64,000 nt of DNA from Paludibacter sp. (GTDB lineage Bacteria; Bacteroidota; Bacteroidia; Bacteroidales; Paludibacteraceae). The position numbers and the translations under genes are program-made. The stretch's first letter is position 1, and each line of letters starts with the position of its first letter. The notes under the pieces are model-generated. The model searched no databases and was not told where the DNA came from. It saw only the letters and a program-made list of their open reading frames with translations. Below, one piece after another: positions 35,577 through 43,680 of the stretch. The DNA lies in assembly GCF_009712605.1 (NCBI RefSeq), contig NZ_WASO01000015.1, positions 310,001-374,000 on the forward strand. The letters run 5' to 3'.

Positions 35577-36131
35577 CTATTTTTGTTCAATCCAGCTGAT
35601 AATCTCCGGGCTATCGGGCAATGTTTTTGGTGGAATTACTTTCACAACGTACCCGTTGGCATCAATCAGGTATTTCTGAAAATTCCATTGTACTTCCGAA
35701 TCCTGAAAACCATTTTCAGCCTTTGTTGTCAGGTATTTGTAAATTGGATGCTGGTCTGCTCCCTTTACAGATATTTTCTCCATCATCGGAAACGTAACCC
35801 CGTAGTTTTGTTGACAAAATTCGGCGATTTCGCTGTTGCTTCCCGGTTCTTGTCCTGCAAAATTGTTGGCCGGAAAGCCTACGATTACAAAATTCTGATC
35901 TTTATACTTTTCATACAGAGCCTCCAAAAGTTTGTATTGCGGCGTCAGTCCACATTTGGAGGCCGTGTTTACAATCATCACCTTCTTCCCTTTCAGGGAT
36001 GCAAAATCGAAGGTTTTGCCGTACAGATCGGTTACCGTAAACTGATAGATCGGCTTTGTGGATTGCGCGTGAATCGCACCTGTCATGCTCAAAACAAAGA
36101 GCAAAATAATAGAAATATGTCTTGTTTTCAT
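35577..36131 (-). CDS. Secreted glutathione peroxidase family protein
   Basis: Thiol peroxidase of 184 residues with a signal peptide (SMTGAIHAQS, cleaved near 23). It keeps the GPx motifs: VNTASKCGLTPQY with the peroxidatic Cys near 59, FPANNFAGQEPGSNSEIAEFC, and VQWNFQKYLIDANG with Trp and Asn of the catalytic tetrad. Such monomeric bacterial GPx enzymes usually use thioredoxin-like reductants. First gene of an operon with the YgbA_NO protein; a good promoter lies about 47 bases upstream. Confidence 0.93.
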   Translation of the reverse strand: MKTRHISIILLFVLSMTGAIHAQSTKPIYQFTVTDLYGKTFDFASLKGKKVMIVNTASKCGLTPQYKLLEALYEKYKDQNFVIVGFPANNFAGQEPGSNSEIAEFCQQNYGVTFPMMEKISVKGADQHPIYKYLTTKAENGFQDSEVQWNFQKYLIDANGYVVKVIPPKTLPDSPEIISWIEQK

Positions 36132-36177
36132 ATTGTTGTAAAATTAAATGGTTAACCGGTTTGTGACACCGGGACTA

Positions 36178-36206
36178 CAAAGATACACTCAATTCCAACA
36201 AAACAA
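36178..36206 (-). promoter_or_regulatory. Promoter of the peroxidase-ygbA operon
   Basis: Minus strand reads TTG (36206-36204), 18 bases, TATCTTTG (36185-36178), a strong match to the Bacteroidota consensus, about 47 bases before the ATG. Confidence 0.7.
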
Positions 36207-36208
36207 AT

Positions 36209-39200
36209 CTATTCACCCTGAGCAATGGTGGTCATCACATTGTAGGCCTCCATCACGCTGCGTACCGGTGTAATCACTACCGAACGCTTGCCTTTATTCT
36301 CTTTTAACTGGCATTTACGCGGATATTTGGCCATAAAATTAAGCACCTTGCCGAAATTATTCGATTTATAATAAGGCGATTGCGGATTAGTAACCAGATA
36401 GGCAATCCATTTTTCGTTCTTCAAAACCAATTTTTCGATACCGTATTCTTTGGCCAACCAACGGAGTCGTACCACCTGAATCAGTTCCAAGCCTTCCTGA
36501 GGAATTGCTCCGAAACGGTCGGTCAGACGTTGTTCGAAATCGGCTAAATCGCGTTCATTAGTAATGTTGTCGAGCTCGCGGTAGAGATTCATCCTTTCTG
36601 GAATGCTTTCGATGTAAGAGGCAGGGAACATCAACTCGAAGTCCGATTCTATCTGACAATCGGTAACGTATTCTATGGTTTTCTCTCCTTTTTCAGCTTC
36701 TACTTCACGGTAGAGATCGGCAAACTCTTCGTCTCTCAACTCCTGTACGGCTTCGTTCAGAATCTTTTGGTAGGTTTCGTAACCCAGTTCGGCAATAAAG
36801 CCGCTCTGTTCGGCTCCTAACATGTTGCCGGCTCCACGGATGTCGAGATCCTGCATGGCGATGTTGAAACCGCTACCCAGATCGGCAAAATTTTCGATGG
36901 CCTGCAAGCGACGACGTGCTTCAGGAGTGATAAGATTGGTCGGCGGTGTCATCAAATAGCAGAAAGCCTTGCGGTTGGTACGTCCTACACGGCCGCGCAG
37001 CTGATGCAGGTCGCTCAAACCAAACTGATGTGCGCTGTTGATAATGATAGTGTTGACGTTCGGCATATCAATTCCCGATTCGAGGATGGAGGTTGCGATC
37101 ATCACATCGTATTCGTAATCCACAAAGTCCAGAATAATCTTTTCCAATTTCTCGGGAGGCATCTGTCCGTGTCCGACTACAACACGCACTCCGGGAATCA
37201 GGCGTTTCACCAACGCTTCCATCTCGTAGATGTTGTGAATGCGGTTGTTGATGAAAAATACCTGTCCGTTGCGTTCCATTTCAAACGTAATAGCCTCACG
37301 GATTACGTCTTCGTTGAATTCATAAAGCGACGTTTGCACCGGGTAGCGGTTGGGTGGGGGCGTGTTGATGATGGAAAGGTCACGAGCTCCCATCAGCGAA
37401 AACTGCAAGGTGCGGGGTATCGGAGTCGCCGTCATTGTCATCGTATCCACATTTACCTTGATCTGGCGAAGTTTTTCCTTTACAGAAACGCCGAATTTCT
37501 GTTCTTCATCGACAATTAATAGTCCCAAATCTTTGAAATGTACGCTCTTACCAATCAGTTTGTGTGTGCCGATCAGAATGTCTATTTTGCCCTCTTTCAA
37601 TCTGGTCAATAATTCCTTTGTGTCCGCAGCATTACGCGCGCGGCTCAGGTAATCGACGGTGCAAGGCAAGTCTTTCAAACGTTCGCTGAAGGTGCGAAAA
37701 TGTTGAAGAGCCAGTACCGTGGTTGGAACCAGCACGGCAACCTGTTTCCCGTCGGTTGCGGCTTTGAATGCCGCGCGTACGGCCACTTCTGTTTTTCCGA
37801 AACCCACGTCACCACAAACAAGCCGATCCATTGGTAAATCCGACTCCATATCCTGCTTGATATCGGCCGTTGCCTTGCTCTGGTCGGGTGTATCCTCGTA
37901 AAGAAACGAGGCCTCTAATTCGTGTTGCAGGTAACTATCCGGCGAATAGCGAAATCCCTTTTCGGCACGGCGTTTGGCATAAAGTTGAATCAACTCGCGG
38001 GCAATGTCCTTGACCTTTTTCTTGGTCTTTTCTTTCAGTCGTTCCCAGGCTCCGGTGCCGAGTTTATTGATTTTGGGAGGCTCGCCCTCTTTGCCTTTGT
38101 ATTTCGAAATGCGGTGAAGAGCGTGAATGCTGACAAAAATAATGTCGTCGTCTTTGTACACCAGTTTGATGACCTCCTGTTTCTTGCCATTCACATCCAT
38201 AGTGAACAGACCCGCAAAACGTCCGATACCATGATCGACGTGCACCACGTAGTCACCTTGGTTGAGCTGGTTGAGCTCTTTTAGTGTCATTACCACCTTT
38301 CCGGCGCGCGCACTATCGGAACGCAGCGAATATTTGTGGTAGCGATCGAATACCTGGTGATCGGTATAGCAGCAGAGTTTCATGTCGTGATCGACGAAAC
38401 CCTCGTGCAATGTTTTCAGGACCGGTGTGAAATTGATTTCATCCCCACGGTCGTGGAAGATGCCTGCGATACGGTCTGTTTGTTTTTTGCTGTCGCTCAG
38501 AATATAGATACGGTAGCCTTCTTTCAACGACTGGGTAAAGCTTTGGCTTACCAGATCAAAATTTTTATGGAAGAGAGGTTGTATTGAGGTGCTGAATTCA
38601 ATTTTGTCGTTGTCGGTGAAGCTGGCTTTGCTGCCAATCTCTACTTTTCTGAAGTTGATGACCTGCTCCACAAATACCTCGGAAGTCATCAAAGATGCTT
38701 CGAGATTGGGAATCCCCTGTTTGGCATCGTTGGCTTTGATCGGCATGTCGTCATACAGATCGCCGATGCGGCCACAGGTAAAACGGAAGTCGGTGAAGAA
38801 TAGCGTTGTTTCCGGAGAGATAAATTCCAAAAACGATACTTTCTCTAGCGAATCTTGTTGTTTTAGATCCGAGACGATGGATACCTCGTTTCTGGTTTCT
38901 TTCGAAAGCTGGGTTTCAATATCGAAGGTACGGATGGTTTCCACTTCGTCGCCAAAGAAATCGATGCGGTAGGGATATTCGAAAGAAAAGGAAAACACGT
39001 CGATAATGCTTCCGCGTACCGAAAATTGTCCCGGCTCGTACACGAAATCGACCCGCGAAAAGCCATATTCGGTTAATATGCTGATCACAAAGTCGGTGTT
39101 AACCCGTTCGCCGGTATGCAGCGTCAGGGTACAGTCGTTCAAAGCATTGTTGGCAATTACTTTTTCGATCAAAGCATCGGGATAAGTTACGATGATGCCG

Positions 39201-39550
39201 GGTTCTTTTCGTGCAGCGAAATTGAGTACTTCCGTACGGAGTATCTCGTTAGCCGAGTCTATTTGACCGTATTTTACTCCGGTTTTGTAGGATGACGGCA
39301 TAAAATAGACCGGATCATTACCCAGAAGTTGCACCAGATCATGATACGCGTAACCGGCTTCCTCAGCATCGTCGAGCACGAGCAACGCGTGGAAGGGGTG
39401 TTTAAAATAGAGCGATGCCACAACAAGAGCGCGGGCAGAACCGAGTAATCCCCCGATTTGCAGATTGCGTTTGCCTGTTGTGAACCATTTCCCTATCGTT
39501 GCCACCTGCGGATGAGCGGCATAATATGATAGAAATTCAGACAGTTCCAT
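36209..39550 (-). CDS. mfd: Transcription-repair coupling factor
   Basis: ATP-dependent translocase that removes stalled RNA polymerase at DNA lesions and recruits UvrA. The 1113-residue product has UvrB-like domains at the start, including FVYEPGQFSVRGSIIDVF near 180. The RNA-polymerase-interaction domain has GDYVVHVDHGIGRFAGL near 430. Helicase motifs are DRLVCGDVGFGKTEVA (Walker A), LLIVDEEQKFGV (motif II), TATPIPRTL, and later HQLRGRVGRTNRKA. A TRCF carboxy-terminal domain follows. Length and order are normal. Its promoter is just upstream, divergent from the tRNA gene. Confidence 0.97.
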   Translation of the reverse strand: MELSEFLSYYAAHPQVATIGKWFTTGKRNLQIGGLLGSARALVVASLYFKHPFHALLVLDDAEEAGYAYHDLVQLLGNDPVYFMPSSYKTGVKYGQIDSANEILRTEVLNFAARKEPGIIVTYPDALIEKVIANNALNDCTLTLHTGERVNTDFVISILTEYGFSRVDFVYEPGQFSVRGSIIDVFSFSFEYPYRIDFFGDEVETIRTFDIETQLSKETRNEVSIVSDLKQQDSLEKVSFLEFISPETTLFFTDFRFTCGRIGDLYDDMPIKANDAKQGIPNLEASLMTSEVFVEQVINFRKVEIGSKASFTDNDKIEFSTSIQPLFHKNFDLVSQSFTQSLKEGYRIYILSDSKKQTDRIAGIFHDRGDEINFTPVLKTLHEGFVDHDMKLCCYTDHQVFDRYHKYSLRSDSARAGKVVMTLKELNQLNQGDYVVHVDHGIGRFAGLFTMDVNGKKQEVIKLVYKDDDIIFVSIHALHRISKYKGKEGEPPKINKLGTGAWERLKEKTKKKVKDIARELIQLYAKRRAEKGFRYSPDSYLQHELEASFLYEDTPDQSKATADIKQDMESDLPMDRLVCGDVGFGKTEVAVRAAFKAATDGKQVAVLVPTTVLALQHFRTFSERLKDLPCTVDYLSRARNAADTKELLTRLKEGKIDILIGTHKLIGKSVHFKDLGLLIVDEEQKFGVSVKEKLRQIKVNVDTMTMTATPIPRTLQFSLMGARDLSIINTPPPNRYPVQTSLYEFNEDVIREAITFEMERNGQVFFINNRIHNIYEMEALVKRLIPGVRVVVGHGQMPPEKLEKIILDFVDYEYDVMIATSILESGIDMPNVNTIIINSAHQFGLSDLHQLRGRVGRTNRKAFCYLMTPPTNLITPEARRRLQAIENFADLGSGFNIAMQDLDIRGAGNMLGAEQSGFIAELGYETYQKILNEAVQELRDEEFADLYREVEAEKGEKTIEYVTDCQIESDFELMFPASYIESIPERMNLYRELDNITNERDLADFEQRLTDRFGAIPQEGLELIQVVRLRWLAKEYGIEKLVLKNEKWIAYLVTNPQSPYYKSNNFGKVLNFMAKYPRKCQLKENKGKRSVVITPVRSVMEAYNVMTTIAQGE

Positions 39551-39558
39551 AAGTGATG

Positions 39559-39590
39559 CAAAGATACAAAAATAGATATATTACCGTCAA
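39559..39590 (-). promoter_or_regulatory. mfd promoter
   Basis: Minus strand has TTG (39590-39588), 21 bases, TATCTTTG (39566-39559), very close to the mfd start codon at 39550. Confidence 0.6.
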
Positions 39591-39655
39591 GGTAATTTAT
39601 AGTGCAGAGAGTGTAGGTTTCATGATTTTGGTGTGAAAAATTAACAATAAAAAAG

Positions 39656-39686
39656 TTGTAAAACTTAAGAAGCTACCATACCTTTG
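39656..39686 (+). promoter_or_regulatory. Promoter of the tRNA gene
   Basis: TTG (39656-39658), 20 bases, TACCTTTG (39679-39686). Transcription would start a few bases before the tRNA 5' end at 39702. Confidence 0.7.
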
Positions 39687-39701
39687 CACTGTATAATTAA
39701 T

Positions 39702-39774
39702 GGCGGTGTGGTGTAGTGGCCCAGCACGCAACTCTCTCACGGTTGAGACCCGGGTTCGATTCCCGACTCCGCTA
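39702..39774 (+). tRNA. tRNA-Glu (anticodon CTC)
   Basis: A 73-base cloverleaf: D-stem GTGT/GCAC, anticodon stem CAACT/GGTTG around loop CTCTCAC (anticodon CTC), T-loop TTCGATT. The CCA end is not encoded. The acceptor stem has a G-T at 1-72 and a T-T mismatch at 6-67, and the T-stem has a C-A at 49-65, so folding is weaker than normal. The intact promoter and a following hairpin suggest it is still transcribed. Confidence 0.85.
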
Positions 39775-39780
39775 CAATAC

Positions 39781-39819
39781 AAGGACTCGTTACGTTTTAG
39801 TGATGAGCCCTTTGTTTTT
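39781..39819 (+). terminator. tRNA gene terminator
   Basis: AAGGACTCGTTAC pairs imperfectly with GTGATGAGCCCTT and is followed by TTGTTTTT. Confidence 0.6.
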
Positions 39820-39905
39820 ACATAAAGCAGTATGCAATAGATAATAAACGCTATTTTGGGGCTATTTGATTTATGGATAATTAACGCAGTCGGCAAATTT
39901 CAGTA

Positions 39906-39936
39906 TTGACAAATCTGCTAAAAAAAAATATCTTTA
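39906..39936 (+). promoter_or_regulatory. Promoter of the lasso-peptide operon
   Basis: TTG (39906-39908), 20 bases, TATCTTTA (39929-39936; one base from TAnnTTTG). Predicted start is about 60 bases before the precursor ATG at 40002. An AT-rich leader lies between. Confidence 0.6.
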
Positions 39937-40001
39937 CCATTTATAATTTTATGTTTATAAAGTGGCTGATTTACATTAGAAATCTTTTAATTTTACAACT
40001 A

Positions 40002-40118
40002 TGAACGAACAAAGAGAAAAGAAAGAGTGGATTTCTCCCGAAATTATTGACCTGGATGTGATGGAAACAGCCAAAATTGGAGAATTTGAAACTGGAGACC
40101 CTCAGGGGGACAGCTGAT
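40002..40118 (+). CDS. Lasso-peptide precursor (A protein), predicted phosphorylated type
   Basis: A 38-residue peptide. The leader (1-24) carries the lasso recognition pattern: Trp10-x-x-Pro13 (the YxxP position), Leu18 eight residues after Trp10, and Thr23 at position -2. The core is predicted as residues 25-38, KIGEFETGDPQGDS. Lys1 would supply the amine, and Asp9 (Asp33 of the precursor) the carboxylate, giving a nine-residue macrolactam with a five-residue tail. The last residue is Ser, the site phosphorylated by HPr-kinase-like lasso kinases in paeninodin. The following genes encode exactly that machinery. Core start could shift if the peptidase cuts elsewhere (for example before Gly27, ring to Asp33 with seven residues), but Thr at -2 and Asp at 9 favour the stated reading. 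Confidence 0.85.
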
Positions 40119-40189
40119 ATTGTCTCTTCTTAAACCAAATTATTGTTAACATTTTATATTGACATATATTTAGAATATGCTGATGTGAA

Positions 40190-41059
40190 ATGTTTCCTTT
40201 TATGTGTCTCACTCTTTCAAATGTAAGCCTGAGTTGTCCTCTAGATTTCATTCAAATAACTGTAAGCGGTAAATGTAATGACTCCGTAGCTCTTCCATTG
40301 TACTTTTCACAGGTACTCGAAGTTAGTGAAACGGATCTGCTACTAATTATTGATAATGTTGCCACATACCGTGTTCAGAATGGTTCCCATATACAGATAA
40401 ATCCTTTTCCGAATGCAGATTTATCTGCCATACAGCTTTTTTTGAATGGATCTGCTTTTGGTGCTGCGCTACACCAAAGAGGTATAATTCCTTTTCATGG
40501 TTGTTCTTTTGAATTGAACCAGAAAGGAATTGTTCTGTGTGGCTACTCCGGAGCAGGTAAATCATCTGTAACGGCAGCTTTTTGTCAACAGGGAGCACGG
40601 TTTATTAACGATGATATTACTCCGGTCATCATTGATGAGTCCGGAATCTGGATTATGCCGATCCGAACTCGGATCAAGTTATGGGAAGATGCCTTAGCTG
40701 CACTTGCTATTGAGTCTGAAAACTTGGAAAAGATTCGTCCCTCCACGCAGAAATTCTATGTCCCGGTAGAAAATAACTGTCAAGATAAGCTGCAATTAAA
40801 TACACTGATTGTTTTAGGCATTCACGATAATGACCAAAATGACCAATATGAGTTGATGAGGCCTGTAGGTATGGAAAAATTCAATCTGTTGCGGAGCCAT
40901 ATCTATCGGAAAATTTATCTGAAAGGAATGCCTAAAGCAGAACGAAACCTCTTTTCGCAACTGTTAAAACTATCTCAATCTGTTGAGGTACTTCATATAT
41001 TGCGGCCTCAAAAAAGCAGTATACATGCTACCATGGAATTTATTCGAGGACAATTATAA
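40190..41059 (+). CDS. HPr-kinase-like lasso-peptide kinase (K protein)
   Basis: Expected to phosphorylate the hydroxyl of the precursor's carboxy-terminal Ser using ATP, before or during maturation. The 289-residue product lacks the HPrK amino-terminal regulatory domain. It has LHQRGIIPFHGCSF (94-107), Walker A GYSGAGKSS (118-126), and the DD pair at 141-142 in FINDDITPVIID that marks HPr-kinase-like phosphotransferases. Further shared features are the WEDALAAL helix and RPSTQKFYVPV. No ptsH or other PTS gene is near, and it sits 71 bases after a lasso precursor ending in Ser, so a peptide kinase role is inferred. Confidence 0.85.
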   Translation: MFPFMCLTLSNVSLSCPLDFIQITVSGKCNDSVALPLYFSQVLEVSETDLLLIIDNVATYRVQNGSHIQINPFPNADLSAIQLFLNGSAFGAALHQRGIIPFHGCSFELNQKGIVLCGYSGAGKSSVTAAFCQQGARFINDDITPVIIDESGIWIMPIRTRIKLWEDALAALAIESENLEKIRPSTQKFYVPVENNCQDKLQLNTLIVLGIHDNDQNDQYELMRPVGMEKFNLLRSHIYRKIYLKGMPKAERNLFSQLLKLSQSVEVLHILRPQKSSIHATMEFIRGQL

Positions 41060-41131
41060 CCAGGTAAGTGTTGCTGTGCCGTGTTTTCGGAAACAATCAT
41101 TATTATACTTAGTCGATTAATTATATACAAC

Positions 41132-41398
41132 ATGATAGAAAAATACTGCAAAAACCGTCAAATTATTGATGGTGAATTAGACGACAATCAGGTGATGATG
41201 CATCTTGAAAATGGAAAGTACTTTGGTTTGAACCCGGTTGGAAAAAGGATATGGGCATTGCTGGATCAGCCCAAGAGCTTTGAAGAAATTATTGGAATTT
41301 TATTAACCGAGTTTGAGGTAGAAGAGAAACTTTGCCGGAAAGAAGTGCTGGAATTTTTGGATAAGGCAGTTAAATTCGAAATTGTACAAAAAGCATGA
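41132..41398 (+). CDS. PqqD-like RRE protein of the lasso cluster (B1)
   Basis: Leader-binding adaptor that presents the precursor to the peptidase and cyclase. The 88-residue product has the PqqD/RRE winged-helix pattern: DDNQVMMHLENGKYFGLNPVGKRIWALLDQPKSFEEIIGILLTEFEV. The hydrophobic strand and the LNxxGxxIW motif are typical of B1 proteins. ATG at 41132 is chosen because upstream codons only add a non-conserved hydrophobic stretch. The stop overlaps the start of B2 by four bases (ATGA), so B1 and B2 are translationally coupled. Confidence 0.92.
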   Translation: MIEKYCKNRQIIDGELDDNQVMMHLENGKYFGLNPVGKRIWALLDQPKSFEEIIGILLTEFEVEEKLCRKEVLEFLDKAVKFEIVQKA

Positions 41399-41817
41399 AT
41401 CGGTTGCTTAGCTTCCTAAGACTACCAATGAGAGAGAAGGCGCTATTTGCGGAAGCAGTAGCGTTTCTTTTTTATGCCAAACTACAGCTTTTTGTTCTTC
41501 CATTTAAAGATTGCGTTAAAAAATTAAAGGTCCTACCACCTGCAACTACCTCTGCCAATTTGAACGAGGCGCAGGCTATTGGTCGGGCAATATCGCGAGC
41601 CAATAAACTGGCTTTCTGGAAAAATAGATGTCTGGTAAGTTCCTTTGCTGCCCGTTTCATGCTATCCCGGCGTAATATAGCTTCGGTACTTTATTTGGGG
41701 CTCCGGTTCGAGAATGATACTCAATTTAAAATAAATGCCCATGCCTGGTTGATGGTGGGCGATGTTTTTGTAACACCTAAAGGCAACGATGGATATAAAG
41801 AAATATTTCGTTTATGA
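41395..41817 (+). CDS. Transglutaminase-like lasso leader peptidase (B2)
   Basis: Cysteine protease that removes the precursor leader after the Thr-x site. The 140-residue product belongs to the lasso B2 (Transglut_core3-type) family. Catalytic Cys79 lies in NRCLVSSFAARFML, His116 in NAHAWL, and an Asp at 123 is a candidate third residue. SVLYLGLRFE at 97-106 is also family-typical. It works with the B1 protein encoded just before. Split B1/B2 is the usual arrangement outside proteobacteria. Confidence 0.92.
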   Translation: MNRLLSFLRLPMREKALFAEAVAFLFYAKLQLFVLPFKDCVKKLKVLPPATTSANLNEAQAIGRAISRANKLAFWKNRCLVSSFAARFMLSRRNIASVLYLGLRFENDTQFKINAHAWLMVGDVFVTPKGNDGYKEIFRL

Positions 41818-41847
41818 AAAGGAGATTATTCCAAAATTGATTGAACA

Positions 41848-43680
41848 ATGAGTTTAATTTTTGGCATTGTAAATTTGAAGGGTGGCGCTATCAACCCGGA
41901 AGACGTCCGGAAGTTGGGAAAAACAGTTCAGTGGGATGACTTTGATAGTAAGATCGAAATAAATAGTTCTTACGGTTGGGGATATTGCTGGAACAAGAAG
42001 CGTGCACCGAAAGCCGGAATTTATACCAGCGAACGAGTTGCCGTGTTATGCGATGCTCGTATCTATAATCGCGATGAACTCAAACAGTCGTTTGAATTCG
42101 AACAACCGGAAGAAGCCTTTGCAAAAGCTTACCTGAAATGGGGCACTGGTTTTGCAGATAATTTCAATGGAGATTTTGCGGCCGTAATTATTGATTTTCA
42201 ACAACAAAACGTTCTTTTGGTACGCGATCATATCGGTGTGCGTCCTTTAGCGTATAGCATAAAAAACGAGTTGTTAATTTTTGCTTCTCATGAATTTGGT
42301 ATTGCTAAGTCAAATCTGATTAATAATGCTCTATCAGAAGAAACTGTGATTCGAACGTTTAATTTGCATAAGAGGCAAGAGTACAGCCTTACTGTGTTTA
42401 AATATATCAGGAAAATTGTTCCCGGTTATGTAACAGATATAACTTCAGGCAAGATAAGTAATAGTAAATATTGGTGGCCAGAAAAAATTCAGACAAATAA
42501 GAATCTGACTTTTGAGAAAGCAGTATCTCATCTTCGTAAGTATTTAATGAAATCTGTTCATGTTAGGATAGAACAGGGTATAATTGGAACTCATGTTAGC
42601 GGGGGAATAGATTCATCTGGTGTGGCGGCTATTCTTGCTGATTGTATTGCTGATAAAGATCGATTGAAAGGATATTCATGGTCTCCGGAATCAACAAGTG
42701 GAGATGTAGGTGGTTTGAACGAGAAAAAATTGATAGATGAATTTGCAGAACAAAAAGGAATAAAGGTCGCTTATTTGAGCTATGATGATCCTGCTAATAT
42801 TGAAGATTTTACTCTTCCAGAGTTTGAACAGATGCCTATTGAAATTCACACAATGCGTCAAGCCTGCGAAGATGATGTAAGCTCTCTTTTTAGCGGTTGG
42901 GGAGGTGATGAATTTGTGTCGTTAAGTTTAAGGGGAACTTTTAGTCACTTTTTTTTTCAATTGAAACTGCGATCTCTTTTGTATTGGGTTAATAATCGTG
43001 GCTTTAAAGCAATATTTGCAAGCATAAAAAGAGAGATGTTACCTTTAGTTTCTTTGGGGATAATAGAGTCTTGTTGTAAATTTAAATATTTTAGATCATA
43101 TTTTATTTGTGAACATCTTTTCCTTTTTATAACTCAAAAAAAGGAAAATTTATATGGATTTGGAGATAGAAAAGGGTTAATGTTAAGATTTTTGAGGAAC
43201 TATCATCTACCTCAAAGAATGGATTCGTGGGCTCTATTTGGAGAAAAGTTTGGCATAGAATATAAATTCCCATTGCTTGATAAATATCTGATAGAATATT
43301 GGTTTACTATACCAATTAAATATACTTATGAAGCGTTGATTCCTAGGTTTTTGTATAAAGAAGCCATGGAGGGAATCTTGATAGAGTCTATCAGAAATAG
43401 AGCAAATAAAGAAGAAGCTGTATTTCAACAAATCTGTAAAAAGCGATATGGCATGATTAAAGATCGAATAGCTGATATTCCAAATTTATTTGAGAATTCG
43501 TTATTTCTACCTTTTTTAAAAGGTGAAAAATTTTATGAGTGTGCGAAAAGCAGAAAGAAGGGGCTAATAGAGACGTATTTAGAACTGAACGATATTCGGT
43601 TTTTTCTTCGGTATAAAAGTTTGGTTGAAAAATATTTGGTTAATAATCAGATTTTTATGAATAGTCGAAAAGAAGAGTGA
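41848..43680 (+). CDS. Asparagine-synthetase-like lasso cyclase (C)
   Basis: Adenylates the ring-forming Asp side chain and closes the macrolactam with the core's amino terminus. The 610-residue product has a glutaminase-like first domain (FNGDFAAVIID near 106-116, LLVRDHIGVRPLAY near 123-136) but starts MSLIFGI, without the Cys2 nucleophile of glutamine-dependent AsnB enzymes, as expected for lasso cyclases. The synthetase domain has the PP-loop SGGIDSS (251-257) and SGWGGDE (348-354). The AT content rises after about codon 360. The 3' end overlaps the antisense methyltransferase gene by 34 bases. Confidence 0.93.
   Translation: MSLIFGIVNLKGGAINPEDVRKLGKTVQWDDFDSKIEINSSYGWGYCWNKKRAPKAGIYTSERVAVLCDARIYNRDELKQSFEFEQPEEAFAKAYLKWGTGFADNFNGDFAAVIIDFQQQNVLLVRDHIGVRPLAYSIKNELLIFASHEFGIAKSNLINNALSEETVIRTFNLHKRQEYSLTVFKYIRKIVPGYVTDITSGKISNSKYWWPEKIQTNKNLTFEKAVSHLRKYLMKSVHVRIEQGIIGTHVSGGIDSSGVAAILADCIADKDRLKGYSWSPESTSGDVGGLNEKKLIDEFAEQKGIKVAYLSYDDPANIEDFTLPEFEQMPIEIHTMRQACEDDVSSLFSGWGGDEFVSLSLRGTFSHFFFQLKLRSLLYWVNNRGFKAIFASIKREMLPLVSLGIIESCCKFKYFRSYFICEHLFLFITQKKENLYGFGDRKGLMLRFLRNYHLPQRMDSWALFGEKFGIEYKFPLLDKYLIEYWFTIPIKYTYEALIPRFLYKEAMEGILIESIRNRANKEEAVFQQICKKRYGMIKDRIADIPNLFENSLFLPFLKGEKFYECAKSRKKGLIETYLELNDIRFFLRYKSLVEKYLVNNQIFMNSRKEE

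Noticed and set aside
35523-36155. 210-codon plus-strand frame
   Set aside because: Antisense to the peroxidase gene, whose motifs are intact on the other strand.
40119-40189. A second precursor gene after the first
   Set aside because: The only ATG frames are two or three codons long before a stop.
40190-41059. HPr kinase as a carbon-catabolite regulator
   Set aside because: No regulatory domain, no PTS genes nearby, and lasso-cluster position; a peptide kinase fits better.
41848-43680. Asparagine synthetase of amino-acid metabolism
   Set aside because: Lacks the Cys2 glutaminase nucleophile and lies next to lasso B1, B2 and exporter genes.
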